Shown here: positions 1 to 8,320 of the stretch, one piece after another
Layout: each line of letters opens with the position of its first letter
Position numbering within the stretch: position 1 is the first letter of the stretch
Source of the DNA: Saccharopolyspora oryzae
Lineage (GTDB): Bacteria > Actinomycetota > Actinomycetes > Mycobacteriales > Pseudonocardiaceae
Reading direction: 5' to 3'
Assembly (NCBI RefSeq): GCF_027853915.1
Contig: NZ_JAQGLA010000004.1
Location: 124,001 to 188,000 of the forward strand
DNA: 64,000 nucleotides
Program-made: the position numbers and the translations under genes
Notes under the pieces: model-generated
The model's input: the letters and a program-made list of their open reading frames with translations, nothing else
Databases searched by the model: none
What the model was told of the DNA's origin: nothing

Positions 1-1103
1 AACGACTCGGTGTCCCAGAACGCGTGCCCGTCGTAGCCGGGGCCGGTGAGCCCCTTCGCCGGGATCGCCCTGGTCTCCCCGCGGGCACCGGCCTGCAGCA
101 CGTGGAACAACGCGAACCGGACCGCCTGCTGCAGCTCGGCGTCGCCGTCGATCTCCACGTCCGAGGCCTCCCAGAAGTCGTCGAGGAAGGCGCGCTGCTC
201 GTCGAGCAGACCGCGCCAGCCGCTCTGCCGGGCGCCGGCCAGCGCGGCTTCGACCTGGGACCGCAGGGCCTGCGGGGACCGCTGGCTGGACCAGCCGTAG
301 GCGACGTACTTCGTCAGCGAGAGCTTCTGCCCCGGGGACACCTCGGCGGCCGCGGTCAGCCGCGCCAGGTCCCCTTCGGTCCGGTTCTCCGTCCACACCT
401 GGCCGGGCGCGTCGAGCTCGTGGTCCATCGCCGCCGCCATGCGCAGGCCGGACCGGCGGGTGTGGTGGCCCAGCACGGCTCGGCGGCCCTCGCCCACGGC
501 GAAGTCCGGGACCAGCGCGCCCTCCAAGACGGCGGTCACGCGCGGATCGTCGACCTCCCGCTCGATCGGTTCGTTGGCGATCAGCTCGGACTGCACGACG
601 AGCGGCACGCGGCCGTCCAGCGGCTCGACCTCGTAATGGATCGCGGCGATGGCGCGCTGGGTGAACGAGACCAGGCGCTCCGAGGTGATGCGCACGTGCC
701 GACCGGTGGGGGAGACCCACTCGGTGTCGCGCCGCAGCGTCCCCGACCGGAAGTCGAGCACGCGTTCGTGGTGCGGGGCCGAGCCGTAGCGCATGTCCAG
801 CGGCTCGTCCTCGACCAGCAACCGGATGATCTTGCCGTCGGTCACGTTGACCACGGTCTGCCCGTCCTCCGGGTAGCCGTACCCGGCCTCGGCGTAGGGC
901 AGCGGGCGGCGTTCGTGGAAGCCGTTCAGGTAGGTGCCGGGCAGGCCGCGAGGTTCGCCCTCCTCGAACGAGCCCCGGAGTCCGATGTGGCCGTTGGACA
1001 GGGCGAAGGTGGATTCGGTGCGGCGCAGGGCGTCCAGGTCCAGCCACCGCCACCGCAGCTCCCACGGGGCCACTTCGTAACCCGGCAGTCGAGGAGTCGT
1101 CAC
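1..1103 (-). CDS. Glycoside hydrolase family 65 disaccharide phosphorylase, 3' end cut by window edge
   Basis: This is the N-terminal part (about 367 codons) of a GH65 enzyme, the family of trehalose, maltose and kojibiose phosphorylases. These split a disaccharide with phosphate to give beta-glucose 1-phosphate plus glucose. The reading frame is open from the GTG at 1103, which follows a GAGGTGG ribosome binding site, to the left edge. Near the edge it reads AIPAKGLTGPGYDGHAFWDT, the conserved GH65 block at the start of the catalytic barrel. The catalytic acid lies outside the window. It begins 20 bp after a HAD phosphomutase, the usual partner that turns beta-glucose 1-phosphate into glucose 6-phosphate. 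The exact disaccharide cannot be told. Confidence 0.9.
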   Translation of the reverse strand, partial: MTTPRLPGYEVAPWELRWRWLDLDALRRTESTFALSNGHIGLRGSFEEGEPRGLPGTYLNGFHERRPLPYAEAGYGYPEDGQTVVNVTDGKIIRLLVEDEPLDMRYGSAPHHERVLDFRSGTLRRDTEWVSPTGRHVRITSERLVSFTQRAIAAIHYEVEPLDGRVPLVVQSELIANEPIEREVDDPRVTAVLEGALVPDFAVGEGRRAVLGHHTRRSGLRMAAAMDHELDAPGQVWTENRTEGDLARLTAAAEVSPGQKLSLTKYVAYGWSSQRSPQALRSQVEAALAGARQSGWRGLLDEQRAFLDDFWEASDVEIDGDAELQQAVRFALFHVLQAGARGETRAIPAKGLTGPGYDGHAFWDTES

Positions 1104-1123
1104 GTCGTCCACCACCTCGCGCT

Positions 1124-1876
1124 TCAGCGGTCCGCGACCAGGAGGTCGGCCAGGTCCTGGACCACGACGTCGGCGCCGTGCGCCCGCAACTCGTCCGCCT
1201 GGTGGGTGCGGTCCACGCCGACGACCCACCCGAACCCGCCGGCCCGCCCGGCCTGCACCCCGGCCAGCGCGTCCTCGAAGACCGCGGCCTCGGCCGGTGC
1301 GACGCCGAGCGCCCGGGCCCCGGCCAGGAAGGAATCCGGTTCGGGCTTGCCGCGCAGGTTCTGCTCGGTGATCACCAGGCCGTCGACGCGCGCTTGCACG
1401 AACTGGCTCAAACCCGCCGCGTCCAGCACCGATGCACCGTTCTCCGAGGAGGTCACCACGCCGATCGTCAGCCCTGCGCCCCGCACTGCCTCCAGGTAGC
1501 GCACCGAGCCCGGGTACGGAGTCACCCCGTGTTCTCGGATGATCGTTTGCAGGGTCTCGTTCTTCCGGTTGCCCACACCGCGGATCGTGTCCGCGTCCGG
1601 CGGGTCGTCGTGCTGCCCCTCGGGCAGGGAGATGCCACGGGAAGCGAGGAACTGCCGCACGCCGTCCGCTCGCGGCCGCCCGTCCACGTACTCCAGGTAG
1701 TCGTCCTCGGTGAACGGCGCGAAGTTCGTGCCCTCCCGTTCCCGCAGGAACGCGTCGAAGGTCTGCTTCCACGCCGCCATGTGCTGCACGGCGGTGCTGG
1801 TGAGCACCCCGTCGAGGTCGAAGAGGCAGGCCGCGATCCGCTCCGGTGCCACGCGGCGCTGCCCGGACTGGCCCAT
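1124..1876 (-). CDS. HAD-family beta-phosphoglucomutase-like hydrolase
   Basis: A 250-residue HAD protein. Motif I is FDLDGVLT (nucleophile Asp and acid/base Asp), motif II is VVTSSENG, and a lysine sits in GKPEPDSFL. The acidic pair is in VFEDALAGVQAG. The long helical cap between motifs I and II matches beta-phosphoglucomutase rather than simple phosphatases. Its stop lies 20 bp before the GH65 phosphorylase start, so the two form an operon for phosphorolytic disaccharide use. The ATG at 1876 has a weak ribosome site; an in-frame GTG eight codons downstream is possible. Confidence 0.88.
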   Translation of the reverse strand: MGQSGQRRVAPERIAACLFDLDGVLTSTAVQHMAAWKQTFDAFLREREGTNFAPFTEDDYLEYVDGRPRADGVRQFLASRGISLPEGQHDDPPDADTIRGVGNRKNETLQTIIREHGVTPYPGSVRYLEAVRGAGLTIGVVTSSENGASVLDAAGLSQFVQARVDGLVITEQNLRGKPEPDSFLAGARALGVAPAEAAVFEDALAGVQAGRAGGFGWVVGVDRTHQADELRAHGADVVVQDLADLLVADR

Positions 1877-2000
1877 GCTCGGAAGATTTCCGGGAACGCA
1901 GGACTCCAAACGTGGCCGTGGTCTGCCAGGCACGAACCGTGAGCTCCGGACGTCCCCAGAACAGCGCTCGGCAGGTTGCTCGTGATGATGTGCGGTCCGT

Positions 2001-3488
2001 TCACACCTGGTGGGGGCCTGGTTCGCCCAACCAGAGTTCCAGCACCCGGCGCAGCTCTTCGGCGCTGGGGCTTTCGGCTGCCCAGGCTGCGTAGCCGTCG
2101 GGGCGGACCAGGAGGGTGAAGCGCAGGTCACCGGCCGGGGCAGCTGCCACCACTCGATCCGCCCACGACTCGGCGACAACAGCAGTGTCCCGGCCCACCA
2201 GGACGAACTTGCGCTGGCGCAGCGCCTCGTACAGCCGACCGGGCACACCTGCCAGGCGGATGTCCGGTACGCGGCGGCCGGTGAGCGGATGAGAGCACCA
2301 GGGAGCACGGTAGGCGATCCCGATGCCGGATATACCGCGTGCCACGTGCGCCTCCACCACGCCCAGCTGGTGCGCCACCGAAGCCACCCCCGCCCGCAAC
2401 GCGCGGATCAGCGGTGACCGGGTGATCACGGCGGTGAGGAGTGCGTGGCTCACGCGCAACACCATCCGCCCCACCGGATAGCGCTCCGCGTGGTAGCTGT
2501 CCAGCAGCGGATCCTCGGCCCAGCCGTGCAGCACGGCTGCCAGCTTCCAGCTGAGGTTCGCAGCGTCCTGCATCCCGGTGTTCATGCCCATGCCGCCCAG
2601 CGGCGAGTGGATGTGCGCGGCGTCGCCGGCCAGGAACACCCGCCCCCGCCGGTAGTGGGGGACCTGCCGTTCATCGCTGTGGAAGCGGGAAAGCCAACGC
2701 GCGTCGTGCATCCCGAGGTCGTCGCCGACCGTGAGCTCCGTGATCTCCCGGACCTCGTCCAACGTGACCGGGGCGTCGTCGGGCAGCTGGGCCTGCCGGT
2801 CCCAGCCGATGATCCGGTACCAGCCATCCCCGAAGGGCGCGAAGAAGGTGAAACCGTGTTCGTTCGAAGCGAAGCGCAGGACTTCCGCCGGCGGACGCTC
2901 GAGGAGCACATCGGCCAGCAGCACGGACGTGACCACCGGCCTCCCGGGGAACGGCATCCCCAGGCTCCGCCGGACGGTGCTGCCCGCCCCGTCGGTGCCG
3001 ACGACGTAGCGGGCCCGGAGCGTTTCCGGCGTGCCGTCCGGACCCCGCACGTCGACGTCCACGCCGTCCCGGTCCTGTCGCACGTCCGTGGCCCGAACCC
3101 CCCGCCGGAACTCAGCGCCGGCGTTCTGGGCGCGGCGCAGCAGGAGCCGCTCGACCTGCCACTGGGGAGTCGTGAGCATGAAGGGGAAGCGCGTTCGGAG
3201 CTGGGAGAAGTCGATGTGGACGCGGCTGAAGGGACGCATCTCCGCGGTCGGCGTCCCGGTGCTGATGAGTTCCTCGGCCAAACCACGGGCATCGAGCTGC
3301 TCCAGCGTTCGCGCATGGACGCCGAAGGCGCGGGTCAAGTGGGATTCGTGATCGCGCCGTTCCAGCACCGCGACGTCGACTCCAGATTCGGCGAGATCGC
3401 CCGCGAGCACGAGTCCGGTCGGACCGGCCCCGATCACCAGCACGTCCCTGATCGGCGTCCGGTGTCCGTCAGCAGAGCCGCCAGCCAC
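2001..3488 (-). CDS. FAD-dependent aromatic hydroxylase (PHBH-type monooxygenase)
   Basis: A 495-residue class A flavoprotein monooxygenase that would hydroxylate an aromatic or polyketide substrate with NAD(P)H and oxygen. The N-terminal Rossmann motif is VLVIGAGPTGLVLAG, the middle DG motif is VVGTDGAGSTVRRSLG, and the GD motif is RVFLAGDAAHIHSPLGGMG. The C-terminal 100 residues fit the thioredoxin-like tail of the RdmE/PgaE type. The frame stays open upstream, but homology starts only at the Rossmann strand, so I chose the GTG at 3488. It stands alone, 27 kb from the polyketide genes, so a role in that pathway is not implied. Confidence 0.88.
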   Translation of the reverse strand: MAGGSADGHRTPIRDVLVIGAGPTGLVLAGDLAESGVDVAVLERRDHESHLTRAFGVHARTLEQLDARGLAEELISTGTPTAEMRPFSRVHIDFSQLRTRFPFMLTTPQWQVERLLLRRAQNAGAEFRRGVRATDVRQDRDGVDVDVRGPDGTPETLRARYVVGTDGAGSTVRRSLGMPFPGRPVVTSVLLADVLLERPPAEVLRFASNEHGFTFFAPFGDGWYRIIGWDRQAQLPDDAPVTLDEVREITELTVGDDLGMHDARWLSRFHSDERQVPHYRRGRVFLAGDAAHIHSPLGGMGMNTGMQDAANLSWKLAAVLHGWAEDPLLDSYHAERYPVGRMVLRVSHALLTAVITRSPLIRALRAGVASVAHQLGVVEAHVARGISGIGIAYRAPWCSHPLTGRRVPDIRLAGVPGRLYEALRQRKFVLVGRDTAVVAESWADRVVAAAPAGDLRFTLLVRPDGYAAWAAESPSAEELRRVLELWLGEPGPHQV

Positions 3489-3604
3489 GTCTCCGAGTGT
3501 CGCCCCAGCCGGGAGGTGACGCTCGGCGAGGCAGTGAATTCCTCGTGGAGAAGGAAAACCGGTTCTCAGGGGTCGCACATCGCGCTGCCGCTGGTCGCGT
3601 GAAG

Positions 3605-3919
3605 TCAGATGTCGTCCTCGCGGTGGTCGTGCGCCCGGAACACGTCCATCAGCAGGTCCTCGGCGTGGCGGTACTGCAGGGTGTCGACCCACAGCCGGTA
3701 CTTCCCGGTGGCGCGCCGCCCCGCGGGGTGCGCGACGTAGCCGGCGATGCGCGCCTCGGCGAGGGTGAACAGCACGTCGGCGAGCTGGTCCGCACCGATG
3801 TCGGCCAGCTCCGCCCACGACGCGGCGGGCACACCGTTGTCGAACCCGCCCGGCGGGAACCAGAACATCGGACCGCGTTGGTCGAACCCGTGGTCGGGTT
3901 CGCGGCGTGGCGCGCTCAC
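3605..3919 (-). CDS. Small hypothetical protein
   Basis: About 104 residues, soluble, no membrane segment. The start reads SAPRREPDHGFDQRGPMFWF and continues with a proline/glycine-rich stretch, then a helical C-terminus rich in Leu and Ala. Codon use is like the neighbours, with strong G/C at third positions. I do not recognise the family with certainty. The GTG at 3919 follows an AGAGGG stretch; GTG 3928 and ATG 3952 upstream are alternatives, as is the internal ATG at 3868. Confidence 0.6.
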   Translation of the reverse strand: MSAPRREPDHGFDQRGPMFWFPPGGFDNGVPAASWAELADIGADQLADVLFTLAEARIAGYVAHPAGRRATGKYRLWVDTLQYRHAEDLLMDVFRAHDHREDDI

Positions 3920-4065
3920 CCCTCTCACCGCCCCTTCGCTCCGCAACCGCATCCAGTGTCACGCGCAACGCGCTCGCTCCGCCACCCTCCGCACGCGCGG
4001 GAAGCGCTCGGTATGGCGGCGGGCACGAACGGCGGACACCACGAGCCCGGGCGGGTAACCTCGGA

Positions 4066-4134
4066 GCCGGTGGTGGGGCTCACCGATCCGGACGATCCGG
4101 AGAACCGCGGTATTGCCGCCAACAGTCCCTACTC
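4066..4134 (+). promoter_or_regulatory. Fluoride riboswitch (crcB motif)
   Basis: The leader just upstream of crcB folds like the crcB aptamer. A CGGTG/CACCG stem closes a loop GTGGGGCT. Next come AACCGCGG and a GCGG/CCGC hairpin. The segment CAACAGTCCCTACT follows, whose AGTCCC can pair with GGGGCT in the first loop to form the known pseudoknot. An extra CCGGA/TCCGG hairpin sits between the first stem and the AACCGC block. The aptamer ends about 38 bp before the crcB GTG, so control of translation start is plausible. Confidence 0.8.
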
Positions 4135-4171
4135 GACCTGACGACCGTTGGGCTGCAGTAGGGAGAAGTGC

Positions 4172-4669
4172 GTGACCAGCGATGCCGAGCTCACCGAACC
4201 GATCGATCCGGACGTGGACCTCCGCGTACGCGCGCAGCGACGTGAACTGGTCCGTTCCCAGCTGCCCGTCCTCGGGGTGATCTCCCTCGGCGGCGGCATC
4301 GGTGCGCTGGCCCGCTTCGGGATCGCGCAGTGGCTGCCGACCGGTCCCGGCCAGTTCCCGTGGGCGACGTTCTGGACCAACGCGATCGGCTGCTTCCTCA
4401 TCGGGATCCTCATGGTCCTGATCACCGAGGTGGTGTCCGCGCACCGCCTGGTGCGGCCCTTCATCGGCGTCGGATTCCTCGGCGGTTTCACCACTTTCTC
4501 CACCTATGCCGTGGAAATCCACAACCTGCTGAAGCCGGGGTCCGTCGGTACCGCCTTCGCGTACCTGGTCGGAGCCCTGCTGGCTGCCGGGCTCGCGGTG
4601 GTGCTGGGCGTCTGGTTCACGCGGTGGGCCACCGGCGTCCGCCGCTCCGCGGGAGGTGACGCCGCATGA
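4172..4669 (+). CDS. crcB: Fluoride ion channel CrcB/Fluc, first copy
   Basis: A 165-residue four-helix membrane protein of the Fluc family, which exports fluoride as dual-topology dimers. The hallmark segments [25 protein letters not shown] and [15 protein letters not shown] are all present. It has a longer, acidic cytoplasmic N-terminus than the second copy. I chose the GTG at 4172 because GGGAGA lies just upstream. The stop overlaps the next ATG (ATGA), so it is translationally coupled to the DUF190 gene. Having two crcB genes suggests a heterodimeric channel. Confidence 0.93.
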   Translation: MTSDAELTEPIDPDVDLRVRAQRRELVRSQLPVLGVISLGGGIGALARFGIAQWLPTGPGQFPWATFWTNAIGCFLIGILMVLITEVVSAHRLVRPFIGVGFLGGFTTFSTYAVEIHNLLKPGSVGTAFAYLVGALLAAGLAVVLGVWFTRWATGVRRSAGGDAA

Positions 4670-5007
4670 AGGAAGAACACCCCGCCCTTCGGCTGTCGGT
4701 CTTCATCGGCGAAGACGACACCTGGCACCACAAACCGCTGTACCACGAGATCGTCCGGCGGGCCCGTGAAGCCGGTCTCGCCGGCGCCACCGTGCTGCGC
4801 GGCAGCGAGGGCTACGGCGCGCACTCCACAGTGCACACCCAGCGGCTGCTCGACCTCGCCGACGACCTGCCGATCATCGTGATCATCGTCGACGCGGCGG
4901 ACCGCGTGCGCGCTTTCCTGCCCCAGCTGGACGAGCTGGTCGCGGAAGGCACCGTGCTGCTCGAGGAAGTCCACGCCATCCGCTACACCAGGAGCCACCA
5001 GTCGTGA
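4666..5007 (+). CDS. DUF190 family protein of the fluoride operon
   Basis: A 113-residue soluble protein of the DUF190 family, with a PII-like ferredoxin fold. It has the typical blocks [33 protein letters not shown] and [13 protein letters not shown]. Members are commonly encoded next to crcB genes, but their exact role is not settled; a regulatory or ligand-binding partner of the channel is an inference. It overlaps both neighbours by 4 bp. Confidence 0.88.
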   Translation: MKEEHPALRLSVFIGEDDTWHHKPLYHEIVRRAREAGLAGATVLRGSEGYGAHSTVHTQRLLDLADDLPIIVIIVDAADRVRAFLPQLDELVAEGTVLLEEVHAIRYTRSHQS

Positions 5008-5372
5008 CAGCCGTACTCGTCTTCGTCGGCGCCATGGTCGGCGCACCCCTGCGCTACCTGACCGACCGCAGCGTCCAACGCCGCCACGACAGCGTCTTCC
5101 CCTGGGGCACCTTCACCGTCAACATCGCCGGATCCCTGGTCCTCGGTGGCCTCGCCGGCGCTGGCACTGCCCTGCCCAGCCCCGCGATGGCATTGCTGGG
5201 GCTCGGCTTCTGCGGAGCGCTGACCACCTACAGCACGTTCAGCTACGAAACCCTCCGCCTCGTCGAGAGCCACGCCCACTTCTACGCGGCGCTCAACGTG
5301 ATCGTCACCGTGATCGCAGGCGTGGGTGCAGCCCTCCTCGGTTACACCGCAGTAGCAGCCCTGATCAGCTGA
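5004..5372 (+). CDS. crcB: Fluoride ion channel CrcB/Fluc, second copy
   Basis: A 122-residue Fluc subunit, close to the minimal size for the family, with four membrane helices. Conserved segments are [25 protein letters not shown] and [15 protein letters not shown], including the Asn and the Phe-rich fluoride track motif. The GTG start overlaps the DUF190 stop (GTGA). With the first copy it should form the two halves of an antiparallel channel. Confidence 0.93.
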   Translation: MTAVLVFVGAMVGAPLRYLTDRSVQRRHDSVFPWGTFTVNIAGSLVLGGLAGAGTALPSPAMALLGLGFCGALTTYSTFSYETLRLVESHAHFYAALNVIVTVIAGVGAALLGYTAVAALIS

Positions 5373-5381
5373 CCTGCCGAT

Positions 5382-5975
5382 TCAGCTGGTCCGGTTCCGC
5401 GCCCAGTCGCGCATCAGCGGCTGGATCTCGTCGAGGAAAGCGGACTTCGCGCGCGTGTAGTCGTCGTAGTCCGGTGCGTCCGCATGCTGCTCGGCCAGGT
5501 CGCGCTTGATCTGTTCGTAGCGACTCGCCTGGTCGGGGTGGTGCCGAAGCCAGTCGCGGAACTCGACGACGAACGCGGCGAACGGAGAATCTGTTCGCCG
5601 GACGTGCAGGATGGCGGCCTCGGCGGGAGCGTGGAAGAGCCGCTTCTCGTAGAGCGCGGCATCAGCACGATCACCCGGCCTCGGGGTGTCCCGGTAAACG
5701 CCCGGTGAATCCCGCCGCGCGCCACGAGCAGGGACGAAGGGCGTCGGCGCGAGAGCGTCGGCGAGTTCCGCCAGATCCGGCAACGACGGCATCCGCACCT
5801 GCAAGTCCACGATCGGCTTCGCCGCGAGGCCCGGTACCGCGGTGGAACCGATGTGCTCGTAGACGAAGTGCTCGGCCCCGGCAAGAGACGCGAACGCCGA
5901 CCGAACCCCGCGGAGCAGGTGCTCCGCCCGAGCAGGCCAAGCCGGATCGTGCTCGACGACAACGGCAGACGGCAT
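5382..5975 (-). CDS. GrpB/UPF0157 family nucleotidyltransferase-like protein
   Basis: A 197-residue GrpB family protein with a nucleotidyltransferase-like fold. Diagnostic segments are VEHDPAWPARAEHL, EHIGSTAVPGLAAKPIVDL (the conserved IGSTAVPGL-KPIID motif) and the helical tail with ASRYEQIKRDLAEQH. Activity is not established for the family in general. It converges on the crcB operon, with only 9 bp between the stops. Confidence 0.88.
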   Translation of the reverse strand: MPSAVVVEHDPAWPARAEHLLRGVRSAFASLAGAEHFVYEHIGSTAVPGLAAKPIVDLQVRMPSLPDLAELADALAPTPFVPARGARRDSPGVYRDTPRPGDRADAALYEKRLFHAPAEAAILHVRRTDSPFAAFVVEFRDWLRHHPDQASRYEQIKRDLAEQHADAPDYDDYTRAKSAFLDEIQPLMRDWARNRTS

Positions 5976-6000
5976 GCGGCGACGCTACCAACACCCCGGC

Positions 6001-7278
6001 TCAGCGCCTTCGAACCGTGCGCCGGGCGTCGTACCGGCGGAAGGATTCGAGTGCCGTGCGGATTCGGTTCAGGGCGTTGTCGATCCACGGCAGCGCGACG
6101 GGGTCGGCTGATCGCAGGGCTTCCCAGCGCTGTTCGTCGGTGTCGCCGTAAAGGAGGCTGGTTGCGACTCGGAAGCGTGGTGCGGTCGGGTCGTCGCCGA
6201 AGGCCGAGCCGGTGAGGACGCCGATCCCGTGGTGGTCCAGGAGGTGATCGGCGACGGCGTCTGCGCCTTCGATGCCGTGCTCGGCCAGGTCGGCGGCGAG
6301 GGGGCTGAAGTCGGGGTAGAGGTAGAAGGCGGCGGTCGGTTTCCGGCAGCTGGCGCCGACCGCGGTGAATTCGTGGTGCACCGCGGTGGAAACGGCCTCG
6401 TGCAGGGCTCGGCTCGACGCGATGTGCGCCGTGACCTCCGCGGGTTCGTCGAGGACGTGCGCGGTCACTTCCTGCATCGGTGCGGCCAGGCTCGACCAGA
6501 CCTCGCTGGCCAAGCCGATCACGGTGTCGAGGGTTCGGGTTCCGAGTTCGCCGGTGGGGAAGCGGGCGAAGCCGATGCGCCATCCGCCCAGGGCCATGCT
6601 CTTGGACAGGCCGCCGGTGACGAAGCAGCGGTCGGGGATGTGCACCGCGGGGGAGATCACTTTCTCGGGTTGGTAGGCCACGTCCCGGTAGATCTCGTCG
6701 GAGATCACCGCGAGGTCGTGCTCCTCGGCGATGGCGCACACCCGCTTGATGAGCTCCGCCGGAGCGACAGTGCCGGTGGGGTTGTCGGGCAGCGTCAGGA
6801 CCAGGACCCCGGGGTTGCCGCCCTCGCGACGGGACCGGGTGAGGGCGTCGGCGAGCAGGTCCGGGTCGGGGACTCCGCCGGCCTCCTCGGCGACGTCCAC
6901 CCAGAGGACGCGCTTTCCGGTGAGCGCGGCCTGGGCCGCGTAGGTCACCCAAGAGGGGCGGGGCAGCACGACGTCGCCGGGCAGCGCCGCGATCAGCGCG
7001 TACAGCAGGGCTTTGCTGCCCGGTGCGGTGACGATCTGGTCGGCTGCGGTGGGCAGGTCGCGGCGGGTGAAGTAGCCGGCCGCCGCCTCGCGGACGCGGG
7101 CGTCGCCCACGACGGGACCGTAGCCGTTGCGCCCTGCGGCGTCGCGGAGCACGTCGGCGACCGAGGGGAGGACGGGCAGGCCTGCTTCGCCGAAACCGAG
7201 GTGGACCACCTGTTCCCCGGCTGCGCGCCGGGCCGCCAGCCGTTCGTTGATCGCCAATGTCGCCGAGTGGGCAACCAC
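6001..7278 (-). CDS. Class I/II PLP-dependent aminotransferase
   Basis: A 425-residue fold-type I aminotransferase. The PLP lysine is in GGLSKSMALGGWRIG, with the preceding SDEIYRDV and TLPDNPTGTVAP blocks typical of aspartate/aromatic aminotransferases. The GTG at 7278 is fixed by an AAGGAGG ribosome site 5 bp away. It is divergent from an rpiR gene across a 121-bp region carrying a perfect inverted repeat, so it is probably controlled by that regulator. The amino donor and acceptor cannot be told. Confidence 0.9.
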   Translation of the reverse strand: MVAHSATLAINERLAARRAAGEQVVHLGFGEAGLPVLPSVADVLRDAAGRNGYGPVVGDARVREAAAGYFTRRDLPTAADQIVTAPGSKALLYALIAALPGDVVLPRPSWVTYAAQAALTGKRVLWVDVAEEAGGVPDPDLLADALTRSRREGGNPGVLVLTLPDNPTGTVAPAELIKRVCAIAEEHDLAVISDEIYRDVAYQPEKVISPAVHIPDRCFVTGGLSKSMALGGWRIGFARFPTGELGTRTLDTVIGLASEVWSSLAAPMQEVTAHVLDEPAEVTAHIASSRALHEAVSTAVHHEFTAVGASCRKPTAAFYLYPDFSPLAADLAEHGIEGADAVADHLLDHHGIGVLTGSAFGDDPTAPRFRVATSLLYGDTDEQRWEALRSADPVALPWIDNALNRIRTALESFRRYDARRTVRRR

Positions 7279-7306
7279 GTCGTCCTCCTTCGCACCGCAC
7301 GCATCC

Positions 7307-7326
7307 TGTGCAAAAAATATTGCACA
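7307..7326. promoter_or_regulatory. Palindromic operator between aminotransferase and rpiR genes
   Basis: The sequence TGTGCAAAAAATATTGCACA is a perfect 7-bp inverted repeat around an A/T-rich 6-bp centre. It lies 28 bp upstream of the aminotransferase start and about 75 bp upstream of the regulator start. Being so A/T-rich in 70% G+C DNA, it is a strong candidate binding site for the RpiR protein and would control both genes. Confidence 0.65.
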
Positions 7327-7399
7327 GACCGACCGCAATGCCAAGAACATGTCGAACGTGCAACCTGCTTTGCAGGGCGAGCGAGCGGGTGAGCATCAT

Positions 7400-8302
7400 G
7401 TGTGCATGCCCGCCGAGAAGCACGCACCGGAGACCTTCGACGAACTCGCCGCACTGCTGCGGGCCAGGCTGCCCGGACTCACCCGATCCCAGCGGCTCCT
7501 GGCCGAGCGGGTGCTCGCCGATCCCGAGGGCGTGGCCTTCATGACGGTGACCGAACTGGCCGCGGCCATCGGCGTGAACGAGTCCACTGTGGTCCGCTTC
7601 GCCACCGGACTCGACCTGGACGGTTTCCCCGGTCTGGTGCGCTTGTGCCGGGAGCGGCTGCGGGAACAGGCCCAGCTGCTGCGCAGGTTCGCCAACCTCG
7701 AATCGTTCGCGGCCCAGGCCCGGCATCCCATCGAGCTCGCAGCCGCCTTCGACCAGGCCAACATCACCCGGAGCATGGCGCGGGTCGACCGGCCCGCCTG
7801 GCAGGCGACGGTCACCGCCCTCGCCGAGGCGCCCCGGGTTCACGTGATGGGGCTGCGCAAGTGCTACTCGGTGGCGCACCTGCTCGGGTACCTGCTCGGT
7901 CTCGTCCGCGAGGACGTCTCGGTGCTCGACGGTGCGCACGGCACGCTGACCGACCAGCTGCGCCGCGTCCGCGAAGGTGACTGCTTCGTCGGCATCTCCA
8001 TCCACCGGTACTCCGCCGACACGGTGCGCGCCTTCGAGTGGGCATCCGGGAGGGGTGCGACCGCGGTGGCGCTGACCGACAACCCCGCATCACCGCTGGT
8101 CCGCACAGCCGAACACGCCTTCTACCTCGACACCACGGGGGTGTCGGTGCTGCGCTCGATGACCGCGTTCGTCGCGCTCGTGCAGGCGATGGCCACCGCC
8201 GTCGCGGCGGAGCGCGGAACCGAGGCGCGCTCCGCCCTGCTCGTCGAGGAGGAGCTGCTCGACTCGTTCGAGGTCTACACGCCCGGCAGCGACGATCGAT
8301 GA
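7400..8302 (+). CDS. RpiR/MurR family transcriptional regulator
   Basis: About 300 residues. An N-terminal HTH_6 domain (roughly residues 10-85) contains LTRSQRLLAERVL and the helix-turn-helix AAAIGVNESTVVRFATGL. A C-terminal SIS domain (about 125-260) contains FVGISIHRYSADTVRAF and AVALTDNPASPL. SIS domains bind phosphosugars or related metabolites. The GTG at 7400 has GGTGAG at good spacing; an ATG at 7406 is the alternative. It sits between an aminotransferase (divergent) and a permease, which are its likely targets. Confidence 0.88.
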   Translation: MCMPAEKHAPETFDELAALLRARLPGLTRSQRLLAERVLADPEGVAFMTVTELAAAIGVNESTVVRFATGLDLDGFPGLVRLCRERLREQAQLLRRFANLESFAAQARHPIELAAAFDQANITRSMARVDRPAWQATVTALAEAPRVHVMGLRKCYSVAHLLGYLLGLVREDVSVLDGAHGTLTDQLRRVREGDCFVGISIHRYSADTVRAFEWASGRGATAVALTDNPASPLVRTAEHAFYLDTTGVSVLRSMTAFVALVQAMATAVAAERGTEARSALLVEEELLDSFEVYTPGSDDR

Positions 8303-8320
8303 CAGTCCGACGGGGGCGGT

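Noticed and set aside
24-1499. A 491-codon plus-strand frame over the GH65 and HAD genes
   Set aside because: Its translation is rich in Arg, Gly and Pro without family motifs, while the opposite strand gives clear GH65 and HAD motifs. High G+C keeps antisense frames open.
3489-3968. N-terminal extension of the FAD hydroxylase frame to a 655-residue protein
   Set aside because: The extension is Arg-rich without homology and overlaps the gene at 3605-3919. The flavin-binding strand lies just after the GTG at 3488.
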